Source of the DNA: Dyella psychrodurans
GTDB taxonomy: Bacteria > Pseudomonadota > Gammaproteobacteria > Xanthomonadales > Rhodanobacteraceae
Direction: 5' to 3'
NCBI RefSeq assembly: GCF_003363265.1
Contig: NZ_QRBF01000008.1
Coordinates: forward strand, 66,024-130,023
Length of the DNA stretch: 64,000 nt
The notes under the pieces were generated by a model. The model did not search any database. It was not told the origin of the DNA and was given only the letters and a program-made list of their open reading frames with translations. This document shows, piece after piece, positions 43,441 through 51,522 of the stretch. Within the stretch, counting starts at the first letter, position 1; each line of letters opens with the position of its first letter. Both the position numbers and the translations under genes were made by a program.

Positions 43441-45828
43441 TTACGGCGACGCCACCGCTGGTGTAGCGACATTGTCGAACGTACGCCACGCGATCAGCAG
43501 GTTCGTTGCATTGACCGAACCCAGACCCGATGTGAAACTCCAACCAGGCTGAGCCGCATACGCTTTGTCGCTTACCCCATATGAAGTTGGCGAAGCGTCG
43601 ATGGCAGTCAGCCCTATTGATCCGGGTCCGCCTGCTCCTTCGAAGTTGTTGAATTGACCATAGAAATAGCAGTTGGGAGTTAAGATGGCTGAAGGAGGAT
43701 TGGTCAACGGGGTATTGGTCAGCTGAATACACTGAGTGGAATTTGACCCCCTCGTGACGTTGTGGAATACACAGCTAGCCGTACCCTTAGCACCGTTGTC
43801 GGCGTTGCATGCAGCCAAGCTAGATGGTGTCAGCCCACTGGGACCGCCGTACTCCTGCGCGGCTAACGCATACAGCGTGGGTGCAGCGTTACCTTGATCC
43901 ACCGGCAATCCGCGAGCTTGAAGACCTTGATCAATCAGCGCTTGGATACCTGCAAACATAGGAGTGGACAATGACGTTCCACCGTCAAGTTCCATTGGGG
44001 TACTGAACCCCGAAACGCAAGGGAACGCACTGGTGCACGTGATCGCCCAGGTATAACCGCCATAGGAGCCTGCAAAGAGTGCAACGTCGGGTAGATCGCG
44101 CGATTTATCGTTCGCGGCGTTGTATACCTGCGTTTGCCATGACGGTTTCGCATCTGCAGTGGAGGGGCCTCCGCTCCCCCCCTCAGAGGAAATATAAAAA
44201 GCTTCAGGGTCCCATTTGAAGTTAGCTTGGCAGAACGCGACAGCACTGCTGTAGCCCGCTGCCTTCGCGGCCACGCCGTTGCCACACGACTCGTTCCATG
44301 GAATTTCCGGCACATAAGACAGCGCCGATCCACCCACTGCGCTCGGCGTAGGAGCAAAGTATTGACTGGTTGTGCCATCAAGCACATCGGCGAGATCGGT
44401 ACCGCCTACGCCAGTATCGTGCGGCGAAGTGGCAAGCGCATTGGCGTCAAGGCCTGCACCAAGAATCACAGAGCCGTTGAAACTCGGATTAGTACCCGAA
44501 TCGCCAGTGGAGACGAATACGGAAATGCCCTCCGCGTCAGCCTGTGCCCACATCAAGTCAATCGCCGTTTTTGACGCGCTGTCTACGAGGCCACTGTTCT
44601 CACCAAAGCCATAGCTGGCGCTGATGATATCGGGCCGTGTAGTGCCGTTGATCAGGTTCGTTGCTGCGATGAACACACCACCGAAGAAGTTAGTGGTCAT
44701 AGGAGCCAACGCCGCACTGTAGTCAGAGCAAGTGGCCACCTCGATGTTTGCTCCCGGAGCAATTGCCGTGGACCACTCTGCGTCTAACAGCGTCTCCGGG
44801 TAATCGTCATACGTAGTGACGCCAAAGGGGTCCCAAACGGCACTCGGATCTAAACAGTTGGTGGGCCCGCTGGTGGGCGCTGGATTGAACTGTCGGAATG
44901 TCCCGCCATATTTGGCTAGATTAAATGCCCAAATGAAGTTGTCCCAATCGGCTGGCACCATATCCCCATCCTCGACGACAGCAATGGTGATGCCACTCCC
45001 TGTCACACCATTATTGCGAATTGTCTTGATGCCATACATGGTCGCCATATCATTGGGCACGAGACCACGTACCCCACCTTGGAACGAAACCGCCTGGGCG
45101 ATGCCTTTCGGAGCCGCCGCCGCAGCTGCATCAATTTTCGGCACAAAGCCCTTCTTCGAGGCACTCCATTGTGCGAGCTCGGGCTTCTTGACCAACGCCG
45201 TCGGATGGGAGTCATGCAAACCCATCACACCAGCTATCACTGACTGCAGCGCAACGGGAACGCTAATGTCACCAGCGTTCGCCAGGTGCTTGACGTTATC
45301 GATTGTGTAGATCGTTTCTTGCGTGTGGAACGCATGATTCACCTGCGCCACCGTGCCACTGAAATCAATCTGCGCCTTATTGGGATAAACGCTGTTGACG
45401 GTAAATCCCTGCGAGACCAACCATGCTGTTACGGCGGCAACATCACCATCGACAACACCGAAGCTATCGCCAAACTGTTGCGGTGTCAGCCAGTGATCGA
45501 ACTGAGCCGATTTAGGATTGTGCTGCTTAGCGATGAGTGCCTCCATCGCCGTTTGACGTGCAGCACTTGGTTTGAGCACAAGCTGCATGTGGCTCATAGC
45601 GACGGAGCCATCCAATGGGCTACTCGATGACGCCAGATCTACGATCGCCAAGTGGGTTTTTGGAATGGTAACTACATTGTAGTTATCGACTGTCTGCGTG
45701 ACGCGAGGCGCTTCGTTGGTACTGACAGCGGCGAGCTGCGTATCCGCCGAAGCGGCCAGCAATACACTAGGCGCACTCGCCAGCACCGCGGCAATGGCTG
45801 CACTGAGGATGAAATATCGATGCTTCAT
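43441..45828 (-). CDS. S53 family peptidase (sedolisin/kumamolisin-like)
   Basis: A 795-residue secreted serine-carboxyl protease. The signal peptide ends near residue 26 (VLLAAS). Residues 45-200 are the pro-kumamolisin prodomain (HWLTPQQFGDSFG, FSGTVAQVNHAFHT). The catalytic domain has Glu345 and Asp349 (ETLLDAEW), Asp443 (VSTGDSG) and Ser619 (GGTSLSTP), the full S53 set. Such enzymes cleave proteins at acidic pH. A tandem paralogue lies immediately upstream (100 bases). The terminator at 43293 follows. Confidence 0.95.
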   Translation of the reverse strand: MKHRYFILSAAIAAVLASAPSVLLAASADTQLAAVSTNEAPRVTQTVDNYNVVTIPKTHLAIVDLASSSSPLDGSVAMSHMQLVLKPSAARQTAMEALIAKQHNPKSAQFDHWLTPQQFGDSFGVVDGDVAAVTAWLVSQGFTVNSVYPNKAQIDFSGTVAQVNHAFHTQETIYTIDNVKHLANAGDISVPVALQSVIAGVMGLHDSHPTALVKKPELAQWSASKKGFVPKIDAAAAAAPKGIAQAVSFQGGVRGLVPNDMATMYGIKTIRNNGVTGSGITIAVVEDGDMVPADWDNFIWAFNLAKYGGTFRQFNPAPTSGPTNCLDPSAVWDPFGVTTYDDYPETLLDAEWSTAIAPGANIEVATCSDYSAALAPMTTNFFGGVFIAATNLINGTTRPDIISASYGFGENSGLVDSASKTAIDLMWAQADAEGISVFVSTGDSGTNPSFNGSVILGAGLDANALATSPHDTGVGGTDLADVLDGTTSQYFAPTPSAVGGSALSYVPEIPWNESCGNGVAAKAAGYSSAVAFCQANFKWDPEAFYISSEGGSGGPSTADAKPSWQTQVYNAANDKSRDLPDVALFAGSYGGYTWAITCTSAFPCVSGFSTPMELDGGTSLSTPMFAGIQALIDQGLQARGLPVDQGNAAPTLYALAAQEYGGPSGLTPSSLAACNADNGAKGTASCVFHNVTRGSNSTQCIQLTNTPLTNPPSAILTPNCYFYGQFNNFEGAGGPGSIGLTAIDASPTSYGVSDKAYAAQPGWSFTSGLGSVNATNLLIAWRTFDNVATPAVASP

Positions 45829-45928
45829 GATGAAATCCTATAAAATTGTTCAATTAAGCCGATGGCAGGACCGCCACATCACTTTCGCGAATAGAAGCGC
45901 TATTCACGTGGCTACATCTCGATATCCA

Positions 45929-48310
45929 TCAAGGCGTAGAGGTTGGTGCTGGTGATGCGTCGTCGAATGCACGCCATGCGATTAGCAGGTTCGTAGCGTT
46001 GACAGAGCCAAGTCCTGAAGTAAAGCTCCAACCCGGCTGAGCTCCATAGGCTTTATTACCTGCGCCGTACGAAGTAGGCGACGTATCGGCGGAAGTAAGA
46101 CCGATCGTTGCGTTCGTAAACAAGCCAAGGTAGTTAACTGAACCATAGTTGTAGCAGTTGGTGACTTGTAGAAAATTGAAGAGCGAAACGCACTGAGTGG
46201 AGTTCGAGCCCCTCGTAACGTTATGGAACACACAACCAGCCGTACCCTTAGCACCGTTGTCGGCGTTGCATGCAGCCAAGCTAGATGGTGTCAGCCCACT
46301 GGAACCGCCGTACTCTTGCGCGGCTAACGCATAGAGCGTCGGCGCAGCGTTACCTTGATCCACCGGCAATCCGCGAGCCTGAAGGCCTTGATCCATCAGC
46401 GCTTGGATACCCGCAAACATCGGTGAGGACAGCGAGGTGCCTCCTACCAATTCCATTTGTGTAGTGAAGCCTGGAGCACACGGAAAGGCATTGGTACAGA
46501 CGATCACCCAGGTATAACCGCCATAGGAAGCCGCAAACAGTGCTACGTCCGGCAGGTCGCGTGACTGATCCCGAGCGGCGTTGTATACCTGCCGCTGCCA
46601 TGCAGGCTTTGCATCCGTCGAGGACGGCCCGCCACTTCCCGCTTCGGAGGTCGCATAGAAGCCATCAGGGTCGTGCTTCAAATACACCTGGCAAAACGCG
46701 AGCACACTGCTGTAGCCCGCGGCTTTTGCAGCCACGCCATTGCCGCACGACTCGTTCCATGGAATTTCCGGCACATAAGACAGCGCGGATCCACCCACTA
46801 CGCTCGGCGTCGGCGCAAAGTATTGACTCGTCGTTCCGTCAAGTACATCGGCGAGATCAGTGCCACCGACGCCAGTGTCATGCGGTGAGCTGGCGAACGC
46901 ATTGGCATCAAGGGCACTCAGATCGGTTGGCGAACGCAATCCGTTGATTACGCTACCGTTGTAACTTGGGTTGGTACCTGAATCACCGGAAGATACGAAC
47001 ACGGAAATGCCCTCCGCATCCGCCTGCGCCCACATCAAATCAATCGCCGTTTTGCTCGCACTGTCTACGGCATGCTCACCAAAGCCATAACTGGCGCTGA
47101 TAACGTCGGGCCGCGTGCTGCCGTTGATAAGGTTTGTCGCCGCAATGAATGTGCCGCCAAAAAAGTTCGTGCTCGTAGCGCCAAGTCCCGCCGTGTAGGA
47201 AGAGCAGACCGCCACTTCAATGTTCGCACCCGGAGCAATTGCCGTAGCCCACTCAGCATCGAGAACCGTTTCAAGAAAGTCCGGGTTGTAAAACGGAGTA
47301 CCTTTAAAGGGTGCAAGGACAACATCCGGGTCGAGGCAGTTGGTGACGCCGCTAGGAGGTGCAGGATTGAACTGTTGGAATGTTCCGCCATATTTGGCTA
47401 AATTAAACTCGTTGACGAAGTTGGTCCAATCCGTCGCCACCATCGGGTATTCCTCAACGACTGCAATGGTGATTCCCTTCCCAGTCACACCATTATTTCG
47501 GATCGTATTGATACCATACATAGTCGCCATGTCATTGGGCACGAGACCACGCACGCCATGAGCTGAAATCGCCTGGCCAATACCCTTTGGTGCCGTGGTC
47601 GCGGTTGCATCAACTTTCGGCACAAAGGCTTTCTTCGAAGCATCCCATTGCGCAATCTGAGGCTTCTTGACCAACGGCCTCGGTTGGGAGTCATGTAAAC
47701 CCATCACACCAGCAATCACTGACTGCAGCGCAACGGGAACGCTAATGTCACCAGCGTTCGCAAGGTGCTTGACGTTATCGATCGTGTAGATATTTTCTTG
47801 CGTGTGGAACGCATGATTCACCTGCGCCACCGTACCACTGAAATCAATCTGCGCCTTATTGGGATACACGCTGTTGACGGTAAATCCCTGTGAGGCTAAC
47901 CATGCCGTTACAGCGGCGACATCGCCATCGACAACACCGAAGCTATCGCCAAACTGTTGCGGAGTCAGCCAGTGATCGAACTGAACCGACTTAGGATCGT
48001 GCTGCTTAGTGATGAGTGCCTCCATCGCTGCCTGACGTGCAGCACTTGGCTTGAGCACAAGCTGCATGTGGCTCATAGCGACGGAGCCATCCAATGGGCT
48101 ACTCGATGACGCCAGGTCTACGATGGCCAAGTGGGTTTTTGGAATGGTAACTACATGGTCGTTGTCGACAGTCTGCGTGATACGAGGCGCTTCCGTCGTA
48201 CTGATGCCAACAAAAGCCGTGTCACTGGCCGTGTTCGCCAGCGAGTGGGCCGATACCCCGATAAGCGCTGCAGCAATGGATGCTCGCAGCATGAGTTGAA
48301 TGTTATTCAT
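45929..48310 (-). CDS. S53 family peptidase, tandem paralogue
   Basis: A 793-residue secreted protease closely similar to its neighbour over the prodomain and catalytic domain. Signal peptide ends near 26 (SAHSLAN). Glu347 and Asp351 lie in ETVLDAEW, the oxyanion Asp in VSSGDSG, and the Ser in GGTSLSSP. Differences cluster in the signal peptide, a short insertion around the SGDSG loop (SVINGLRSPTDLSALDA) and the C-terminal tail. The pair arose by duplication and probably differs in substrate or expression. Confidence 0.95.
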   Translation of the reverse strand: MNNIQLMLRASIAAALIGVSAHSLANTASDTAFVGISTTEAPRITQTVDNDHVVTIPKTHLAIVDLASSSSPLDGSVAMSHMQLVLKPSAARQAAMEALITKQHDPKSVQFDHWLTPQQFGDSFGVVDGDVAAVTAWLASQGFTVNSVYPNKAQIDFSGTVAQVNHAFHTQENIYTIDNVKHLANAGDISVPVALQSVIAGVMGLHDSQPRPLVKKPQIAQWDASKKAFVPKVDATATTAPKGIGQAISAHGVRGLVPNDMATMYGINTIRNNGVTGKGITIAVVEEYPMVATDWTNFVNEFNLAKYGGTFQQFNPAPPSGVTNCLDPDVVLAPFKGTPFYNPDFLETVLDAEWATAIAPGANIEVAVCSSYTAGLGATSTNFFGGTFIAATNLINGSTRPDVISASYGFGEHAVDSASKTAIDLMWAQADAEGISVFVSSGDSGTNPSYNGSVINGLRSPTDLSALDANAFASSPHDTGVGGTDLADVLDGTTSQYFAPTPSVVGGSALSYVPEIPWNESCGNGVAAKAAGYSSVLAFCQVYLKHDPDGFYATSEAGSGGPSSTDAKPAWQRQVYNAARDQSRDLPDVALFAASYGGYTWVIVCTNAFPCAPGFTTQMELVGGTSLSSPMFAGIQALMDQGLQARGLPVDQGNAAPTLYALAAQEYGGSSGLTPSSLAACNADNGAKGTAGCVFHNVTRGSNSTQCVSLFNFLQVTNCYNYGSVNYLGLFTNATIGLTSADTSPTSYGAGNKAYGAQPGWSFTSGLGSVNATNLLIAWRAFDDASPAPTSTP

Positions 48311-48757
48311 GAACTACCCCTCAAACCAAGATTTAGAATTTGTCTTTGGCAATACCATTGACACACATATCAAGGAACATTGGCCTCAAGATGCCTTGCA
48401 TAGCGTCCTACACGACGTCACGGCAGATGGCTGAGAATCATCCGGCTTCGCGATGTGGATATTTCGAGCACGTCGAGCACAGCCCATCGTCTCGGTGATA
48501 TTCAACCGAGCACCAGAAATCTCCATGCAACATCAACACTTCTCCGCGGAGCGAAGATCCACTTCGCACCGAACGATATTCTTCTCGGACATCAACAACC
48601 TGCCCCTTACAGGTTGGTTTGCACTTTACTCATCTGTGCTTTAAGTACCGGTTTCCGTCGCGGATACTTAACTTCTCGAGCACAGTATCGGTATTGCAGT
48701 TAGAAGTAATCAATAGAAGATGCTGATTGATTTCTACCATTGGGAAACGTATGCCAC
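48311..48757 (-). other. intergenic region upstream of S53 genes
   Basis: About 450 bases between the upstream regulator gene and the protease pair. It should contain the protease promoter. No gene, strong hairpin or repeat was recognised. Confidence 0.5.
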
Positions 48758-49888
48758 TCACGCGCTCGAAGGCTCTGAATCAGAAATCTCCACGGCACCA
48801 ACTGTTTGCAACAAACCATTTGGATAAACTTCTAAGGCGGCACGCCAGCCCAGCTGAAAACGCGTGCGCGTTCCGAACGACTTCATAAGCTCAGCAAGGC
48901 GTCGGTTGAGCGTCGTCATGGACATGCCTGCCTCAGTGGCAATTTTCTTGTCGTTGAGGCCCGCGGCAAGCAAGGGGATGAGCTGCTCGGTAGCAGCCAT
49001 CAATCGTGTAGTGGAACTTCCTACCTCCAATTTCCCAGTTCGTGTAAGAACGATCGGCGTCGACCTTTCCCAAATGAGCTCGAAAAGCAAGCAGAGCGCA
49101 TCTAACAGCGATGATGTTCGAATCAAAAGCATTGGTCCGCTTAGATCTTTAGTATTCAATGAGATCAGACCAACACGCCGATCCGCGACCAGCATCTTGA
49201 ACGGCAAGCTCGAGAAAGTCCGAGCCTCCTCGCCCATACTGATGTCTATACGCATCCTGTCCAAAGCACCTGGGAGCTCAAGAAAGCCAGCGTCGGCAAT
49301 ACTTCGAACATGTAAGCCAGCCGGAATTTCCTCCAGGTTTACGTTGGGTAGCAATATGGGGGCAAGATGAAAGTTCAATATTTCATGCTGCACCGTTTGG
49401 TATAACTGCGTAAGAATAAGACCAAGCGCACTGACGCTTGTAACAAGCTCAACAAACTGCTCGTGCGACGACCCGTTGGTTACAGCATGACTACTTAGTT
49501 CGGGTATTATCAAACGTGCTCGCTCAAGGATCGCTTGGTGCTGATGCACCAATGCTTCGATAGCGATCTCCGGCGGCGCGGCGATGTAACGTGGTGGTTG
49601 CACAGGCGAGTGTGTTGCCAACCCTTTGATCTCGATACAATCGAGTAGCTGCTTGGCTTGACGAGGCGACAAGGATAGGTGGTTTGCGATGTCCTCCGCA
49701 GTGGACATGCGGTGAGTCAACAAGAGGCGATAAACGCGCTCTTCCATTTCGCTGATACCAAGAGCCTGCAACGGTCTTGGAATGGTTGGTTCGGCTCGCA
49801 TTTGCATTTCATTCATCCAACGCCCACTTGTTTTCAAGTCATTCAGCGACGATGGAAAAATTGAAAGAACGAGCTCCTGCATTGTCAT
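48758..49888 (-). CDS. TrmB-like transcriptional regulator with C-terminal HTH
   Basis: A 376-residue protein. Residues 40-100 form a TrmB-type winged helix (ALGISEMEERVYRLLLTH, then ANHLSLSPRQAKQLLDCIE). The middle is an effector or PLD-like region. Residues 305-355 form a LuxR-type helix-turn-helix (LIPLLAAGLNDKKIATEAG, then TLNRRLAELMKS). Two DNA-binding domains in one chain are characteristic of some actinobacterial and proteobacterial regulators. It is upstream of the S53 protease pair on the same strand and may control it. Confidence 0.72.
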   Translation of the reverse strand: MTMQELVLSIFPSSLNDLKTSGRWMNEMQMRAEPTIPRPLQALGISEMEERVYRLLLTHRMSTAEDIANHLSLSPRQAKQLLDCIEIKGLATHSPVQPPRYIAAPPEIAIEALVHQHQAILERARLIIPELSSHAVTNGSSHEQFVELVTSVSALGLILTQLYQTVQHEILNFHLAPILLPNVNLEEIPAGLHVRSIADAGFLELPGALDRMRIDISMGEEARTFSSLPFKMLVADRRVGLISLNTKDLSGPMLLIRTSSLLDALCLLFELIWERSTPIVLTRTGKLEVGSSTTRLMAATEQLIPLLAAGLNDKKIATEAGMSMTTLNRRLAELMKSFGTRTRFQLGWRAALEVYPNGLLQTVGAVEISDSEPSSA

Positions 49889-50380
49889 TTCAACTCATCG
49901 AACTGAATGCTCCCCCTTCCTTTCCGAGATTGCCCGCAACACTCCATGATCCTTCGATACGCTCGAGGAACCATCTTTCGGAGGGACAATCCGGTCCGGC
50001 TTAAACAATGTTGGTCACAATCGTCTTTATGTGCTCACTTTAGTCAGCTGTCAAGCCCCCTCTCTTTTTCGCGAGGGCGCGACGCTCAGCGACCGCCAGC
50101 GAGTGCTCTCTTTAACTGGTCTCCGACTCTTCGAATCAAGCATCCGGTCACTCGATGCAATCCGCAGCAGAAATTGTTGCTAGTGACGAAAGCAAAGCTG
50201 GTCGCTCGGGTCAAAAGCAATAACGTCATTCTGCCGGCTCTGAACTCGGTCCATAACGCTCCAACTGGCTGCCATCAGGCTCGTCGCTTCCCGACATCAG
50301 CAATTGCGGTTTATCTCGTCCGCCGACTCAATTACCTGGGTTCACGATTCACTGTAGGCCGCCGTAGAGCGCGTGAACAA
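49889..50380 (+). other. intergenic region, nothing seen
   Basis: About 490 bases with no convincing gene on either strand. Open frames here lack ribosome-binding sites and protein-like composition. Confidence 0.45.
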
Positions 50381-50417
50381 GACTTTGTAAGTAGGACAGT
50401 CATGCCTTTCAGGCATT
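50381..50417 (+). promoter_or_regulatory. lysR leader element, copy C
   Basis: GACTTTGTAAG is followed by a CATGCC-TTTCA-GGCAT hairpin, matching the leaders at 1679 and 28989. After it come GAGCTGAGGTAC codons (Glu-Leu-Arg-Tyr), like the ELRY/ELRH start of the lysR genes, but the frame fails at once. This looks like the relic of a third lysR locus. Confidence 0.5.
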
Positions 50418-50676
50418 GAACTATGACGAGCTGAGGTACCCGAGGTGTCTCGAGGCTATGGCGAGCGATGACCACCTGTGCAGCCCCTCATGTTTTCGCA
50501 AGCCCACCCCAGATATCTACAGGTCACGCTCATCGGACGATCATTGATGAGGTGAGTAAGTTGTTGCGGCTGGCAGCCGCGCAGTGTCTAAGCACCCTAA
50601 GCGTCTTAGCTCGAATTCCCCTTTTACTCGAAGACGGCTGGCACGAAAAATTGTGGCACATAGAGCACGCTTGATC

Positions 50677-50710
50677 TTGACGAATTTCAATCATGACTAA
50701 AATTCGTCAA
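50677..50710. repeat. eleven-base perfect inverted repeat
   Basis: TTGACGAATTT and AAATTCGTCAA are separated by 12 bases. It lies about 155 bases upstream of the small membrane protein gene at 50865. It may be an operator; no T-run supports a terminator. Confidence 0.55.
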
Positions 50711-50864
50711 CGCTTTAGGGCTGCGCGTGCTTACCGCATATGTTATCTACCATATCGATTTTCTTTGCCTTCGGCAGAACGCAACTTGTGATTTCTTTGA
50801 TGGCTTTGGTTCGGGTGGCATCGTGGATACCACGCTTCGTTGTATAAAACTTCAGTCAGCACGG

Positions 50865-51134
50865 ATGGAGCCGCTCAGCATCGCGCGGTGGTTGGGAGTA
50901 GTCATTGGTGCCATCGCAGGCACTACCAACGGAGTAGCCTTGGCGTTCACCGGAGCGGAAATCGGACTGCTCGCCGGTGCCATCGGCCCGATGACGGGCG
51001 TGGTTATCGAGGGGATTGCGGGCGGTTGCGCCGGCCGCGTGACGAGTTTCAAGCCAGGAGCCACCCTCGACAGAAATATCCTGCACAACCTGCATCGCCG
51101 CGATTGCCGTCACACGTTAAGCGATAGGTCGTGA
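50865..51134 (+). CDS. small glycine-rich membrane protein
   Basis: An 89-residue protein beginning MEPLSIARWLGVVIGAIAG. Gly/Ala-rich helices (GVALAFTGAEIGLLAGAIGP, GVVIEGIAGGCAG) resemble a glycine-zipper membrane segment. The C-terminal NILHNLHRRDCRHTLS recalls a degraded CxxC zinc knuckle seen in related proteins. The longer frame from 50727 is unlikely because its first 46 residues have no such character. The ribosome-binding site is weak. Possibly partly decayed. Confidence 0.45.
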   Translation: MEPLSIARWLGVVIGAIAGTTNGVALAFTGAEIGLLAGAIGPMTGVVIEGIAGGCAGRVTSFKPGATLDRNILHNLHRRDCRHTLSDRS

Positions 51135-51250
51135 TCCACCATTTCTTTCACTTTTTGTTCCCAACACGGCATATCGCCTAGGACCTTTACGCGGTCGAGC
51201 AACTTGTTCTCCTTAGTAGATATCAGCGCTTTCACCATAGCCCGAGCCAT
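51110..51250 (-). CDS. possible small protein, 46 residues
   Basis: The frame reads MARAMVKALISTKENKLLDR and ends EMVDHDLSLNV, with a coding-like codon pattern. It overlaps the end of the 50865 gene on the other strand by 25 bases. No clear ribosome-binding site. Function unknown. Confidence 0.28.
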   Translation of the reverse strand: MARAMVKALISTKENKLLDRVKVLGDMPCWEQKVKEMVDHDLSLNV

Positions 51251-51522
51251 GAAGGATGAACTTGAACTCGAATAGGATTTTCCAAGCGTTGATCAGTGGC
51301 ACCGAATGATTTCGCAAAGGCCGTCTGTAGAACGCGAGCTCAGAATATTTGACGTTTACCATGACCGTTTTGGCTCACGCACGTCGCTCTGAACAAAACT
51401 CACAAAATCGTAGAGTAACTTTCAGATTACTCGAACTGCGATGAATTCAATTGGCATAGACGCCACCAGTTCCACAGCGATCGCGAGCCTTGAATTCAAC
51501 ACTCGTTGCGGAGATAGAAATT
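51135..51522 (+). other. region before the EgtB-EgtD gene
   Basis: About 390 bases containing only the doubtful small minus-strand frame. The right end carries GGAG nine bases before the ATG of the ergothioneine gene. No strong promoter or terminator could be fixed. Confidence 0.4.

Noticed and set aside
43238-43732. 164-codon frame overlapping the end of the first S53 gene
   Set aside because: Out of frame with the protease C-terminus and across the terminator hairpin.
50468-50674. 68-codon frame after leader copy C
   Set aside because: It could contain lysR relic sequence but I could not align it beyond a few residues, and it has no ribosome-binding site.
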